DNA from: Castanea sativa
Lineage: Eukaryota; Streptophyta; Magnoliopsida; Fagales; Fagaceae
DNA: 64,000 nucleotides
Direction of reading: 5' to 3'
Assembly (NCBI RefSeq): GCF_040712315.1
Contig: NC_134020.1
Span: forward strand, 48,469,751 to 48,533,750
The notes under the pieces were generated by a model. That model was not told where the DNA came from. It saw nothing but the letters and a program-made list of their open reading frames with translations, and searched no databases. Shown here piece after piece: positions 1-11,128 of the stretch; the stretch's first letter is position 1; each line of letters begins with the position of its first letter. A program made the translations under genes and the position numbers.

Positions 1-1608
1 CAGCCTCTTGGGATCAAGTTTCAGCTGCTGGAAGGCTGGCAGGTACATAATGTCTGCAGAACTGCCATTATCTATAAGTATCCTCTTCGTGTTGAATCCC
101 TCGATCGTGAGTGTTATAACCAGGGGGTCATTGTGTGGTTGCCTTACTCCTCGTGCATCTTCTTCGTTGAAAGATACGTCACGATCTGTTCGTCTCTGCT
201 TGAATGGGGGTAGCATATGGACGCTATTCACCTGTCTCTGGCGTGCTTTCTTGAGGGACTTGCATGACCCTCCTGATGGTGGCCCTCCTGCAATCGTGTG
301 TATTTCTCCAATCACGTTTTGCGGTAGTTGAGGAGTGCTGGCCCCATTCTTTGTCGAAGGCTCGCGCTGGCCCTTACCTTCGTCTTTGAACCTGCTGGGT
401 TCTCCCTTCTTGACATACTTTTGCAATTTTCCTTTTTGTATCAACTCTTCTATCTGTCCTCTCAGGTCTCGGCAATCCTCCGTATAATGGCCGTGATCCT
501 TATGGAATCGGCAGTATTTGTTCTTGTCCCGTACGTTAGGGGATGAATGTAAGGGCTTTGGCCACTGAAGGTAATGTTGATCCTGGATCTGTGTCAAAAT
601 TTTATCAATAGGCATAATCAGAGGGGTAAATTTTACCGTTCGTGGCGTCTTTTCTTCCTTTCGTTTGTCTATGTCACTTCCCCGACGGTTTGGGCGCTCC
701 CTCTTTTGCCCCCTACGTTCGTCTTCGTGCCTTCCCTCTTTTTTTGATCTGCCCTCGTCCATAATGGCTGCTAGTGCGTCCTCGGCATTCATATATTTTT
801 GCGCTTTCAGGAGCATTTCTGCCATCGTTTGGGGCGGATTCTTTGCCAATGAGACAACGAATTCTCGAGACCTAAGCCCGGCTTTGAATGTCGTCAGCTG
901 TACTTTGTCGTCTGCATCGTCCACTTCCAAGGTCTTTCGAGTGAAACGCTTCACGTACGAGCGCAAGGTCTCCTTTTCACCTTGCTTAATAGTGAGCAGG
1001 TGGTCCGCGGGTCTCTTGGGACGTTGTCCCCCGACAAAATGACGCAGAAAGGCGTTACTTAACTGTTCGAAGTTGTCAATAGATGAGGTGGGTAGCCTCG
1101 TGAACCATTCCCTGCCAGCTCCCTTTAGTGTGGTAGGGAATGAACGACACATTATCTCGTCAGGGGGCTATTGAAGACCCAACGTCGTCTTGAAGGTATT
1201 AAGGTGGTCTTGGGGGTCCTTGAGTCCGTCGAAGGGTTCGAGTTGAGGTAACCGAAACTTTGGTGGCACTGGCCGTTCCAAAACTGCCATGGTAAAGGGT
1301 GAATCTGTTGCCCGGACCATTTTATCTAAGCTCCGATCCGTCTTCTCCTTGATGGCATTTTTCAGCTCGTTCATCTCCTTTCTCATTTCCTGGAGGAGAT
1401 CAGAATGCTGTTCCTCCGGAGTGATGGTCCTTCGTCGATCAGTTCTCCCATGGCTATCTCCTTCGTCTTCTTGGACTGCTCTCGATCGGTTCTCTTCCTG
1501 CTGAAGCCTTTGCTTTATTTCTTCGTTCTGTCTGGTGAGCTCTTCCACAGTGGCCACAAGAGTCTGAATTTGCTGAGCCAAAGCTGCTGGATCTTGGTTG
1601 GACTCCAT
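1..1608 (-). pseudogene. gag and start of protease, one nonsense codon
   Basis: Translation on the minus strand starts at ATG 1608 (MESNQDPAALAQQIQ), just after the primer site. A glutamine-rich coiled-coil region is followed by a retrotransposon gag domain (motifs [10 protein letters not shown] and SYVKRFTRK). A zinc-knuckle-like [14 protein letters not shown] lies at about 513-472, and the protease motif [11 protein letters not shown] has its aspartate codon at 72-70. A TAG codon at 1170-1168 interrupts gag, after which the same frame is open to base 1. It is therefore one point mutation from an open gag-protease frame. The basic tail and knuckle are typical of gypsy nucleocapsids. Confidence 0.85.
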
Positions 1609-1666
1609 CTGGATGTTGAAGTTGGTAGGAACTGCGCTTTCGGATCGTAATGCGAGAACGTCGGTT

Positions 1667-1682
1667 CCCACAGACGGCGCCA
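1667..1682 (-). other. Primer binding site of the left gypsy element
   Basis: On the minus strand the sequence reads TGGCGCCGTCTGTGGG, three bases downstream of the LTR end. TGG pairs with a tRNA 3' CCA end. The same core, TGGCGCC, follows the LTR of the complete element at 18635. The particular tRNA was not identified. Confidence 0.75.
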
Positions 1683-1685
1683 AAC

Positions 1686-2193
1686 TGTTGAAGCAGAATA
1701 TCGTCAGTTGAGGAAGGTTCGTCCAGATGAATTCCAGTCGGCGGGAGTCCGTCCAAACGATCACTGTGTCACTCCTGCGAATAAGACAGGTTTCTTTACT
1801 CGGTCACCGGTGTGGTGCCTGCCACAACACCTCCGATGCCAAAGTTAGCCCAAAAAAGAAAATAGAGTTTTTCTTAAGGAATTTATTTGTTCTTTATGCA
1901 ATTGTGTACCTTGTGTGGATGGTGCTTCTCCTTTATATGCTTTTCTTTGGTGTCTAGCCGTTGCGGCATTAATTCCTGGTTTAATGGTGCTCCTGGCCGA
2001 GTAATGGTTCTTTAATATGCCTCCAACGGTCTACCCAGCTGGTGTCGTAACCGCTCGAGGCATTACTGCTGTCATTGAACCATTTTGGTGCCTTCGTCAG
2101 TGACGTGGGATTTTTCTCTCGTCATGGAGGTATAAGTCGTTAGTATCATTTTACTCGTCAGTGAGCCATTCTCGTCATTCCCATCAACTGTCA
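1686..2193 (-). repeat. 5' LTR of the left gypsy element
   Basis: A 508-bp block with termini TGTTGAAG (plus-strand left) and AACTGTCA (plus-strand right), so it starts TG and ends CA on both strands. The inner edge is three bases from the TGGCGCC primer site and the outer edge abuts sequence that reappears at 3128. It carries repeated CTCGTC/CGTCAG-type motifs. A diverged relative occurs as a solo LTR at 42063-42617. Confidence 0.75.
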
Positions 2194-3530
2194 TATCACA
2201 TATCCATTCATTGAAGGTCACTATGTTGAATACATCATAGCCATGTTAAAGTATTGACTTCATGTTTGAGTCATGTGACAAACATCTAGCATTTACCATG
2301 TCATACACTTAGTATTGAATTCTAAAACAATAGATAAAAATAATTATTATATAATCAGACATAGATAGCAAAAATAAAAACCAACTATTAGGTAGAACTG
2401 TAGAAGTATGCACACAATCTTAGCACAACTTAAAAACGCTTGCACAGTGACTTTAGTTTCATGAATTTGATAAAAGAAATTCACAAATTCTTAAAATTGA
2501 AACCATAAATATCAAACCATGTCTAAACCAAAGACCATGATAAACACAATTATGCACAAAAATTACTGCAGAAAATTCAAACACCTGGAAAACAATTCTC
2601 AGTTTCCCTACCAACCTTTCTGCCTAATCTACGTTTTAGTTTTTTTTTTTCCCCCCCTCATTCTCTCTTATGTATTTTCTTTTTTAACTCATAATTTTAG
2701 CTAAATTTTTAAAAAGAGGTTTTTCCTAAGGACTTTCTGCCTCTTCCACATTTAATATATATATATATATGTGTATAATAAAATTCTACGAAAACCCATT
2801 ATGAAACACTGAAACACTACTACAATTATAAGTACCATTTTTTTTCTTTGTTCTTCATTCTACAAATCCACACGTCTCTCCCACTTTATCACTTTCTCTC
2901 TCTTCTTCAAATTACAAAAAACAAATCCACTGCTGCACATCTATTCCCAAATTCTAACCAATATTAAAGGAAGACAATCACACAAAACTTAATTACAAAA
3001 GTATGAAACCATCAAAAGGCTTCCTATATTTTGTGATCATAACTCAAACTACCTTTCACTTTAACCCACATGAAAAGGACAACACTATTTTGCTGCAATC
3101 CAATACCCATGTTTGTGTTCACTGTTATATCACATATCCATTCATTGAAGGTCACTATGTTGAATACATCATAGCCATGTTAAAGTATTGACTTCATGTT
3201 TGAGTCATGTGACAAACATCTAGCATTTCCCATGTTATACACTTAGCATTGAATTCTAAAACAATAGATAAAAATAATTATTCTATAATCAGACATAGAT
3301 AGCAAAAATAAAAACCAACTATTAGGTAGAACTGTAGAAGTATGCACACAATCTTAGCACATCTTAAAAACGCTTGCACAGTGACTTTAGTTTCACAAAT
3401 TTGATAAAAGAAATTCACAAATTCTTAAAATTGAAACCATAAATATCAAACCATGTCTAAACCAAAGACCATGATAAACACAATTATGCAGAAAAATTAC
3501 TGCAGAAGATTCAAACACCAGAAAAACAAC
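2194..3530. repeat. Direct duplication, ~400 bp copies offset by ~934 bp
   Basis: Bases 2194 to about 2590 recur at about 3128-3524 with only scattered differences. Both copies contain the same TATCACATATCCATTCATTG start and the same AACCAAAGACCATGATAAAC stretch. The first copy starts exactly at the gypsy LTR edge, so the retrotransposon has cut into a partly tandem-duplicated segment. The 540 bp between the copies holds poly-T, (TA)n and CT-rich low-complexity DNA and no convincing gene. Confidence 0.8.
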
Positions 3531-3668
3531 ACTAATAAATCCGAGTCACACTACGTCGTTGGAATCACACAGGATAAGACGCAGCAAGAAAATGATTTAA
3601 ATTACATTTTACTATGGCTGGGATAACTCCATCACCATTTAATCTAAAACGTGTTTCGAATAAAAAAA

Positions 3669-3701
<33 letters not shown>

Positions 3702-5694
3702 TTAAATGTGTTTTACCCCTTTATCATTTAAATAAAAATAGCAAGCAATAACAATGAACATTATCAAGGGAAATCAATATATCCATGCCATGAATAATAG
3801 ATCACAAAGTGAGCTGGTTTTATACAAGGTAGCTTTCATTTTAATAGATCCCTGCTAAATCACAAAATAATTTAGGCCATTTACACTACCCAGAAGACAA
3901 TTAATCATGCAATAAAAAGCCTAAGCGAAGATTCAATACACTTTTAGGCAAGTGACAACCAAAGAAATACTCCAACCAAGCTAATTACTATATCAGTACA
4001 ATTATTCCAAATTAAGAAATTAGTACCTGTAAGCTCAGTTGTAGGCAGATGCTTATCCAAGGCATTGGCATTTGTAGGCAAATGTATTCCGAATTCTTTC
4101 AAAGTAGTTGTAGTAGCAACATCACCATTAAGCCCAACAACCGAGTGAGAAAAAACATTTATAACTGAAGGGTTTGATAGCCGCAAACATTGAGCATTTG
4201 AACTACTTTCCCGAGTCCAGTTAAGGTTGAGTACCATTCGCCTATTGAGTCTTGCTCGCTTACAACTATCTGTATCATGGATCATTGCTATGTCTTTAAG
4301 CTTTTTACTCCTATGGCTTCCACCTCCAAATTTCTTTGATGACACTATGTTTGTGGAATGTATCTTGGCCATCCTTTTCTTGTACACGATCATACGCCTT
4401 CTTTGCCGCGCAAGTCTTGCAGCCTCCATTCCCCCCAATAAATTCCTCTGCTCAAAACTGTTAAGGGGCCTCGTGGTTTTCGAAAAGGAATTTGAAATCA
4501 ATTGTAAATACTTCCTTTGTTTTGTTTTATTTGTGTTTTCTTTTTTTCGTTCAACAAACAAATCAATATTGTTTCTGTGGGTTAACAACTATTGAATTAT
4601 AAATACTTTTCAAAGATGGCTAAACTAAATAAACAACAAATCAATAAATAAACTATTGAAGAGAAACATGAAATTAACAATGAATGTGAAATGAGATGTA
4701 AGATTATAGTGGCATAACAATGAACATAGTATTTTGGGATTCAAAAATAAATTAGTAAACGAACTATTTAAGAGGAACATAAAATTAAGAAACTAAACAT
4801 ACCTATGTGAAATGAATTGTGATAAATTATAGTGGCATAAGTTTTGAGGCATAAGGAGATGGAGATATATATAAGAACAGATTTTATAACATGCAAAACA
4901 AACATTAAATGAAACTAACTCTTCAATTTCATAAATCAGGTGGCATTTACCTAGTTTTAACTGCATTGTATAATTGGTTGGAAGTGGCTGCATTGAAGCC
5001 CAAAATACTAAACGCTGAAATCTTTTAAGCTCCTGCATTTATGTCTTCAAATAATCACCGAGTCGGAGTGAAAACCGTTTTTTTTAGAAGTTGAAGAGTG
5101 TTTGTACAGATAATCACTGAGTTGGAAGGAAGAAGAGAAACAGAGGTTCGTTGTGACCGAAATTCTTGGCTGGGTTTCATCTACAGGTGGGAAGGAAGAA
5201 GAGGGTTTGTGTGTAAATTAAAGGCTTTAATCTATTGAACTGTGGGGTGGGTCTTCCTTGGCGTGGGTTACCCTTCGACTTACACTTTGGTGGGTTGTTT
5301 AGAGTTGGCGTGGCTTAGCCTTTGACGAACACGTTGGTGGAAAATCAGATTGTAGCCTTTAAGCTACACGTTGGTGACACCTTGGTGGAGGTTCAAAGTT
5401 GGGGAGGGTCAAAGGTTGTAGCCTTTCAGCTACATGTTGGCCAATATTTATGAGTTGGGCTTTTCATCTACTTTGACAGCGTAGTGATTTTTTTCAGAAA
5501 AATACAATTGTTTGGTCATGGTCAACCTTAGGCCATATATGTGACAGTAAAAATAAATTACCTTAAATTATTGGGTTACAGTTAAAAAATTTAATGTAAA
5601 AAAAGGTTAAAAAGACTAAATGAAAGCATAGAGTGCCACGTGGCAGGACCTCGTGCATTTTCGTTTAAGGTCTCTGCTTTTATATATATATTGA
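3531..5694 (-). mobile_element. Possible Helitron-like terminus and unassigned non-coding DNA
   Basis: Read on the minus strand from 5694, the sequence begins TCAATATATATATAAAAGC directly after an A. That resembles plant Helitron 5' ends (host A, then TC, followed by an AT-rich start). No matching 3' end (hairpin plus CTRR) was found to the left, so the element is truncated or the match is chance. Within it, 5240-5450 contains imperfect repeats of TAGCCTTT-AGCTA and CGTTGGTG motifs, and an (AT)n run lies at about 3668-3694. Confidence 0.25.
3944..4588 (-). CDS. Unidentified 214-codon reading frame
   Basis: This is an uninterrupted minus-strand frame in DNA that otherwise lacks long frames. 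It has a lysine/arginine-rich middle (RLARQRRRMIVYKKRMAK) and a serine/threonine-rich end. I recognise no domain. It may be a remnant exon of a transposon gene, because it lies inside the possible Helitron segment; it could also be chance. There is no supporting splice or promoter evidence. Confidence 0.2.
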   Translation of the reverse strand: MLTHRNNIDLFVERKKENTNKTKQRKYLQLISNSFSKTTRPLNSFEQRNLLGGMEAARLARQRRRMIVYKKRMAKIHSTNIVSSKKFGGGSHRSKKLKDIAMIHDTDSCKRARLNRRMVLNLNWTRESSSNAQCLRLSNPSVINVFSHSVVGLNGDVATTTTLKEFGIHLPTNANALDKHLPTTELTGTNFLIWNNCTDIVISLVGVFLWLSLA

Positions 5695-5948
5695 TGAGTA
5701 AACTTTGCAATAACTCAAGGACCTTGACTCGCTAGTTTAATGAATCCTTAAAATTGTTTTTATTTAATTTAATTTTTTAAATAATCTCACAAAAAATTCT
5801 TGGAACCACAACTGTTTAAATGTTTCTCCCCAATTGCCCAGTCCAGTCTCTAGTTGCCATAAATAGAGACAGTGTTAGCTCCTGCAAGTTACGAAAATAC
5901 ATCATTTTGTTCACTCCAGCTAGTGGCTATGAACCTATAACCATTAAC

Positions 5949-6611
5949 TAGCCTCAGTGGATTCATACATGAACTTGTAGGTTTGGATTGCCTCAACTTT
6001 TTGCTCACTTCGTCACCATCTCGATCTTAAAAAAAATTTCTTGACTTCATCACCATCTTTACTATACCAGTTAACCCAAAACCATCCTTTGAATAATTTG
6101 TCCGGGAAGCCTGTCATTGTGAAACTCAAGTGGGGAATCGAGTACAAAGGTTTTCTTGCCTCAGTGGATCCATACATGAACTTGCAGGTTTGGATTGCCT
6201 CAACTTTTTTCTCACTTCATCACCATCTCTCCACAATTTTTGCTTGACTTCATCACCATCTCCTACAAAAAATTTTCTTGACTTCATCACCATCTTTACT
6301 ATACCAGTCAACCCAAAACCATTCTTGAAAAATTTGTCCGGGAAACCTGTCATTGTGAAACTCAAGTGGGTAATCGAGTACAAAGGTTTTCTTGCCTCAG
6401 TGGATTCATACATGAACTTGCAGATTTTTTTGGATTGCCTCAACTTTTTGTTCACTTCATCACCACCTCCCCACAATTTTTTCTTGACTTCATCACCATC
6501 TCTCCACAATTTTTTCTTGACTTCATCGCCATTTTTTTTTTCAAAGAGACTATACCAGTTAACCCAAAACCAATCTTGAAAAATTTGTCTGGGAAGCCTG
6601 TCATTGTGAAG
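5949..6611 (+). pseudogene. Tandem partial copies of an SmF (snRNP core) exon
   Basis: Pieces of the exon encoding the N-terminal Sm fold of small nuclear ribonucleoprotein F occur at 5949-5980 (tail only), 6061-6187, 6298-6423 and 6549-6610 (head only). The reading is [17 protein letters not shown] followed by [18 protein letters not shown], the SmF Sm1 motif. Period is about 240 bp and each unit also carries a piece of the following intron. Copies 0 and 1 keep a GT after ..CAG, the expected donor; copy 2 has lost it; copy 1 is frameshifted after NPKP. No Sm2 exon is present. These are non-functional duplicates of a gene located elsewhere. Confidence 0.8.
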
Positions 6612-6730
6612 AGTACTATCAGCGTTGTCAAATTGTTCAATGCGGTGGCACTAGTATCTATTTAATCTACTCATCATCAAGTTCATACAAAGGAAAAAGC
6701 CTACCTTAATATATTAGCCTTCTCAAGATC

Positions 6731-7325
6731 ATGAATGTGAGAATTGAGAACTTGAATCGGGTTGCTCTGCAGGGAAATATTGATGACTTTTACTACTTGA
6801 TCAAGAACGATGTAAAAAAATTTTGACGACATTGATGGGTTCTCATTTATAGATACTCCTTTACACAAATCTGCATCTGCTGGGCACATCCCATTTTCCA
6901 TTGAGATGATGAAATTAAAGCCCTCTTTTGTCAGCAAGCCAAATCCAGATGGGCATAGCCCCATTCACCTTGCTCTAGAAAATGGGCATACAGAGATGAT
7001 GCATCAGCTTATACAACACAATGCGGACCTTGTTCGTGTCAAAGGAAGGGAGTGTATGACTCCTTTGCATTACGCAGCAACAACAAACGATCACCTTGCT
7101 TTATTAGAAAATTTTTTATCAGTCTGTCCTGATTCAATTGCAGATGTGACGACACGAAATGAGACCGCTCTTCATATTGCCCTCAAATACGAGAAGTTGG
7201 AGGCTTTTAAATTCTTGGTGGGATGGCTCCTAAGGGAGTGTCCTTATTGGAGGGAAATCCTGAAGCTGAAGGATGTAGAAGGCAATACTATATTGCACAT
7301 TGCAGTATCCAAAAATCAAACCCAG
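6731..7325 (+). pseudogene. Ankyrin/PGG gene copy A (BDA1-like), exon 1
   Basis: The exon encodes an N-terminal helix (LNRVALQGNIDDFYYLI) and about four ankyrin repeats. TPLH, SPIHLALENGHTEMM, TPLHYAATTNDHLALL, TALHIALKY and NTILHIAVSKNQTQ can be read in order. The order and wording match BDA1-like immune-associated ankyrin proteins. An extra A in the run 6814-6820 shifts the frame relative to copy C. From ATG 6906 the frame is open to the exon end. The exon ends at CAG 7325 in phase 0, followed by GCAAGC, a GC-type donor shared by all copies. Without the frameshift the protein would be about 451 residues; from 6906 it would lack the first repeat. Confidence 0.8.
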
Positions 7326-8203
7326 GCAAGCTCTCTCTCTTTTCCTTAGTTATGATTTTTAATTCCAAATTAACATCTACTTCTAAAAAATAAAAATAAA
7401 AAAGAACCAAAAATCATCTACTTAGGTTGCGTCTATATGTATAAGTTGTTGGAAAATTGTGTTTAAAATGAGTGTTTGTAAAAAAAAAAAAAAACTATGA
7501 AGAATTGTGGTTGTAAAACAGAGTTTTGGGTTCTAAAAACACTATTTTAATCTTCTAAAACACCTAATCAAACGGACCCTTAGTATTAAAAAAATATGAA
7601 TAATAGAATACAAAATAACAGTTTCTTAATACACTTCAACTCAATTTTTTGCCAAGAGTTTTATAGTTCAATTGTTGGTTGACATCTTATGGTGTTTTTA
7701 ACTGAGACATTCAAGATTGAAATTCCCTTTCTCCCAACCATAAAAGAAAAAATATATATAAAAAAACAAAACCTCAATATTCTATTACACTAAAATGCAT
7801 AGTAATTTCCCTCTTAATGTACAAGATCAAAGAGTCTGGAAAAAATAACCATCTGCCATTTTATTATGAAACCTATTTCATTTTATTATGAAACACATTT
7901 ACGGTTTTAATACTCAAATATTGTAGATGTTTTTTCCGTCATTCACAAATCAAATAAAAATTATATTTATTATCTTATTATATTTTATAAATTATTTTAA
8001 CTAAAAAACTAATTAATGTTACGAAGTTTTAAAAATAAAATGTGAGAGAAAAGAAGAACTCCCAAACTAATTAGTGTTACAAAGTTTTAAAAATAAAATA
8101 AAAATAAAAAGAGAGAGAAAAGAAGAACTCCCAAATGAATTGTACAGAAACATAATGGTAATAGCAAACGGTAAAGTATCAAACATAGTCATTTAAAAAA
8201 AGG

Positions 8204-8241
<38 letters not shown>

Positions 8242-8801
8242 CAAGCACAGAAATTTAAATATTATAAAAAAAAATGATACAATTTTGATACTGATAACAT
8301 ATTTAGATTTGTTACATAATTTTTTTTACAGGGATCATCTACCATAAGAATTAGCTAGATGACCAATTTATTTTTTGAATATTTTGGAGGCCAAGAAAAT
8401 TTTTTTTTTTCAAAATTTTAAATCTTTTAAATCTAAATATAGTATTTAATTTTTTTTATTTTTTAATTAGAGGGCCATGGCCTCCCTAGCTAGCTCCCTT
8501 GGTCTATATATAATTCCGTCGTCTCTGGGAACATATAAAAAAGTTATCTTATAAAGATTCATTGGCTTTGCAAATTAGAAATAATAAAACATGATTTAAG
8601 AGAGAGGTCTTATGAATTTCGAATAAGAAAAGGGAAGATGGACGACCTTACTTAAACAGGATCTATTCTATAGTTCATACGTCAATGTCCTTGATCATCT
8701 CAAAGAAAAGGGATGGCGGTTGAGACTGTTCATGAGTAATATTTTACATATATAGATGATGAGATTTGTGACAGTATTGTATCATTACATTATGCATGCA
8801 G
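7326..8801 (+). other. GC-AG intron of ankyrin copy A
   Basis: The intron is 1,476 bp, from GCAAGC at 7326 to TGCATGCAG ending at 8801, and joins KNQTQ to AVSHLLD in phase 0. It contains a ~62-bp tandem duplication (about 8007-8137), a long poly-A around 8200-8239 and no inserted element. It is the reference empty allele for the insertions in copies B and C: the gypsy site at about 8150, the LTR-like site at about 8287 and the TTA site at about 8550. Confidence 0.75.
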
Positions 8802-9560
8802 GCTGTGTCTCACTTACTAGATTGGGGTGGGAGATTTGTGAATATAAACGATAAGAATTTAGAGGGTAAAACAGCGTTGGACATCTTGGAAGGACAACGA
8901 AGACAAGGAGTAGACAACAGCGAGATGAGGGTTATGCTAGACCGTGCTGGAGCTTTAACAGCTTCATCTCTTCCTACAGTTACTTCTTCTCATGAACATT
9001 ACCTAAGGCTGCCCGGAACTTGTGAGAGAAAAAAAATAATATTTATTGGTAATCAAGTGATGAAGCTAATAACAGACGAAAAGCGCAATGCGTTGCTGGT
9101 GGTTGCTGCACTGCTTGTAACAGTGACCTTTCAAGCGGCAATCACCCCTCCTGGGGGACTTTGGCAAGATGATCTGTTCGAACCCAATACCACAGATGTA
9201 CGTAGCCCAGATGATGTGTTCAAATTGAATATCACAGCACCACATAGAGCAGGGTCAGCCACTGCTTGGGGAAGAGGCCCTGCTTTTGCGATATTCTTGT
9301 TTTTTAATTCTATTATATTTTTGTCCTCAATCGAAACAATGGTTGTCCTCGTTCCACCAGGCGGAGTCGGTTTAATTTTAGCTTCAGTCTCTGTATACCT
9401 CTATTTAGACTATTTTACTTCATTGATGATCATAACCCAGGCTCCAGACTGGCTTCTTCCAATTGTTTTATTTTCACCAATTATTATCTTAATGGTCAGA
9501 ACCTCTTTAATCGTTATACTTAAAGATTCTAAGCCACGAATCTTAAATGGTAGGAACTAA
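8802..9560 (+). CDS. Ankyrin/PGG gene copy A, exon 2 (PGG membrane domain)
   Basis: The frame is open throughout and ends at TAA 9558-9560. It encodes the last ankyrin unit (NLEGKTALDILEG), a linker, then the PGG domain: RNALLVVAALLVTVTFQAAI as first membrane helix, the ITPPGG signature, and three further hydrophobic helices, with a short basic tail. In this family the domain anchors the protein in the membrane with the repeats in the cytosol. Exon 2 of copies B and C aligns throughout. Copy A is the only paralog whose exon 2 is undamaged, so an N-truncated protein from ATG 6906 remains possible. Confidence 0.8.
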   Translation, partial: AVSHLLDWGGRFVNINDKNLEGKTALDILEGQRRQGVDNSEMRVMLDRAGALTASSLPTVTSSHEHYLRLPGTCERKKIIFIGNQVMKLITDEKRNALLVVAALLVTVTFQAAITPPGGLWQDDLFEPNTTDVRSPDDVFKLNITAPHRAGSATAWGRGPAFAIFLFFNSIIFLSSIETMVVLVPPGGVGLILASVSVYLYLDYFTSLMIITQAPDWLLPIVLFSPIIILMVRTSLIVILKDSKPRILNGRN

Positions 9561-9617
9561 AGAGCCGAGCCGAGTTATTGCATCTAGAATGTGTGTCAAT
9601 TTGCATTTTTGTTTACT

Positions 9618-9636
9618 AATAAATTTCGAGAATAAA
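9618..9636 (+). terminator. Polyadenylation signals of ankyrin copy A
   Basis: Two AATAAA hexamers at 9618-9623 and 9631-9636 lie 58-71 bp after the stop codon. The same stretch follows the other copies, at about 33491 and 40379. Plant polyadenylation signals are degenerate, so the assignment rests on position and conservation. Confidence 0.5.
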
Positions 9637-10493
9637 ATTTAGCTTATGTAGGTATGGTTGGAAGTACCCAACGCCATCTATGAATATAATGTATGTATGT
9701 AAAATATTATTGCAATAAAACAGTTTGATTGGATTATCATCGCCTTTTTTTTTCTTTTTTCTTTTTTATCATATTCCTCACACTGTCTGTCACACACCTA
9801 AATGGCAAAATCCACTTGGGTTCAAATTTTATCATCTTTCAGCTAATATATAATTTTTTATAATCCCCATTTTCCTCTAGTTAGGAGTCATTTGCTTTGT
9901 AAATTTCACAAGTTAAGACGACTTTTGTCAAAACACAGGCCACAAATCTTCACAAAAACTACTAATAATTTCGGTCTACCAATTAAGTCCATTCAAATTC
10001 AAAGTACAAACATTCTCAAAAAATAAAAAAATCAACGTACAATTGCCCATTACATAAACACCCATGCATGGATGAAATATTAAATACTAATTTGAGTTCT
10101 AGGTGCAGGGTGTGACGACCTCCACCTTAAATGTACACTCTAAAAAGAGAGCAAGATTTGGTTGGTTATCACAGTGGGTCTTGAGTAACCTTAATCAGAC
10201 CAACTGGGTTTAGGCTAGGGGCTTACACGTTACAACTGGGTGGACCTTCTTGCTTTCCCTCATCACGGTTTGATCCCATCAAAAGAGTCAATTACGTACT
10301 CTACCGACCAATATTTTTCATGCCGGTACTTAGGCTAGTACAAAAACACTTCAGTTTTATGCCTTTTTTTTTTTTTATGAATTCAATTTCATGTTAGTTT
10401 AAGATACTAGCTAGCTATTCCAGAGTCATATGGGAGAAAATATCAAATTTCGGCCAAAAAATAAAAATTAATGGATAAAATAATTTAAACTAA

Positions 10494-10722
10494 AATGCAA
10501 ATTCTACCTTCTAAATTTGACTTAAATTTATTTCAATTTTCTAATTTTAATTTCATTCAATTGTGTCCTTTAAGTTTCAAATTTAATAGTATTTTTTTAT
10601 GAATTTGAAAAAGAAAATGCCTAAATTGAATAAATTTGAAACTTAAAGAACTCAATTGAAGGAAGGTAAAATTAGAGAACTAAAATGAATTTTCAGGAAA
10701 ATTAACTTATAAAGTGCAATTT
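10494..10722. repeat. Foldback MITE, also present in copy C flank
   Basis: The block starts with AATGCAAATT and ends with AGTGCAATTTGC. Its two halves are inverted versions of each other, with motifs such as CAATTGTGTCCTTTAAGTTT opposite AAACTTAAAGAACTCAATTG. It encodes no protein. The orthologous copy at 41511-41735 shows it was present before the A/C duplication. A similar half-element lies at about 57926-58060. Confidence 0.65.
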
Positions 10723-11128
10723 GCAACAAATAGCTCACGTCATCACTCACTTTTCTGTTTTTAATTTTGTTGTCCAAAAAATCCTCATATCTGTTTCTTT
10801 TTTATTTTGCTTAGTGTGCCCCTGCATGACAAATTGACAATCCGCCACTACACCCACGAGTTCAATTGAGTGCACAATTTATCTATTCAATTTTTTCTAT
10901 TGTCATCTATCAAAAATGAAAGACAACATGTTGTGATTGTTATATCATCTAAGTATATGAATTTATTATTATTAATGAGCTAATATGTTAGATAGAAATT
11001 AGCATATTATGTGAGATATGTGCTAATAAATTATATGAATTTTAACCAATAAACACACATATATATAAGACATAAATAGAAATAGACAAATAGTTGTATT
11101 TTTTTATTATAATATATATAGTTGGCTG

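Larger units (their letters stand above)
1..2193 (-). mobile_element. Ty3/gypsy LTR retrotransposon, 5' part (runs off window start)
   Basis: Read on the minus strand this is LTR (2193-1686), primer binding site, then gag and the beginning of the protease, leaving the window at base 1. The LTR begins TG and ends CA, and a TGGCGCC-type primer site follows it, as in plant gypsy elements. The reading frame is open from 1608 to 1 except for a single in-frame stop at 1168-1170. The reverse transcriptase and the other LTR lie outside the window, so neither a target-site duplication nor LTR identity can be checked. The right edge abuts a duplicated host segment at 2194. Confidence 0.85.

Noticed and set aside
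8..546. Plus-strand frames of 107 and 72 codons
   Set aside because: They lie opposite the gag-protease frame, whose motifs are unmistakable on the minus strand.
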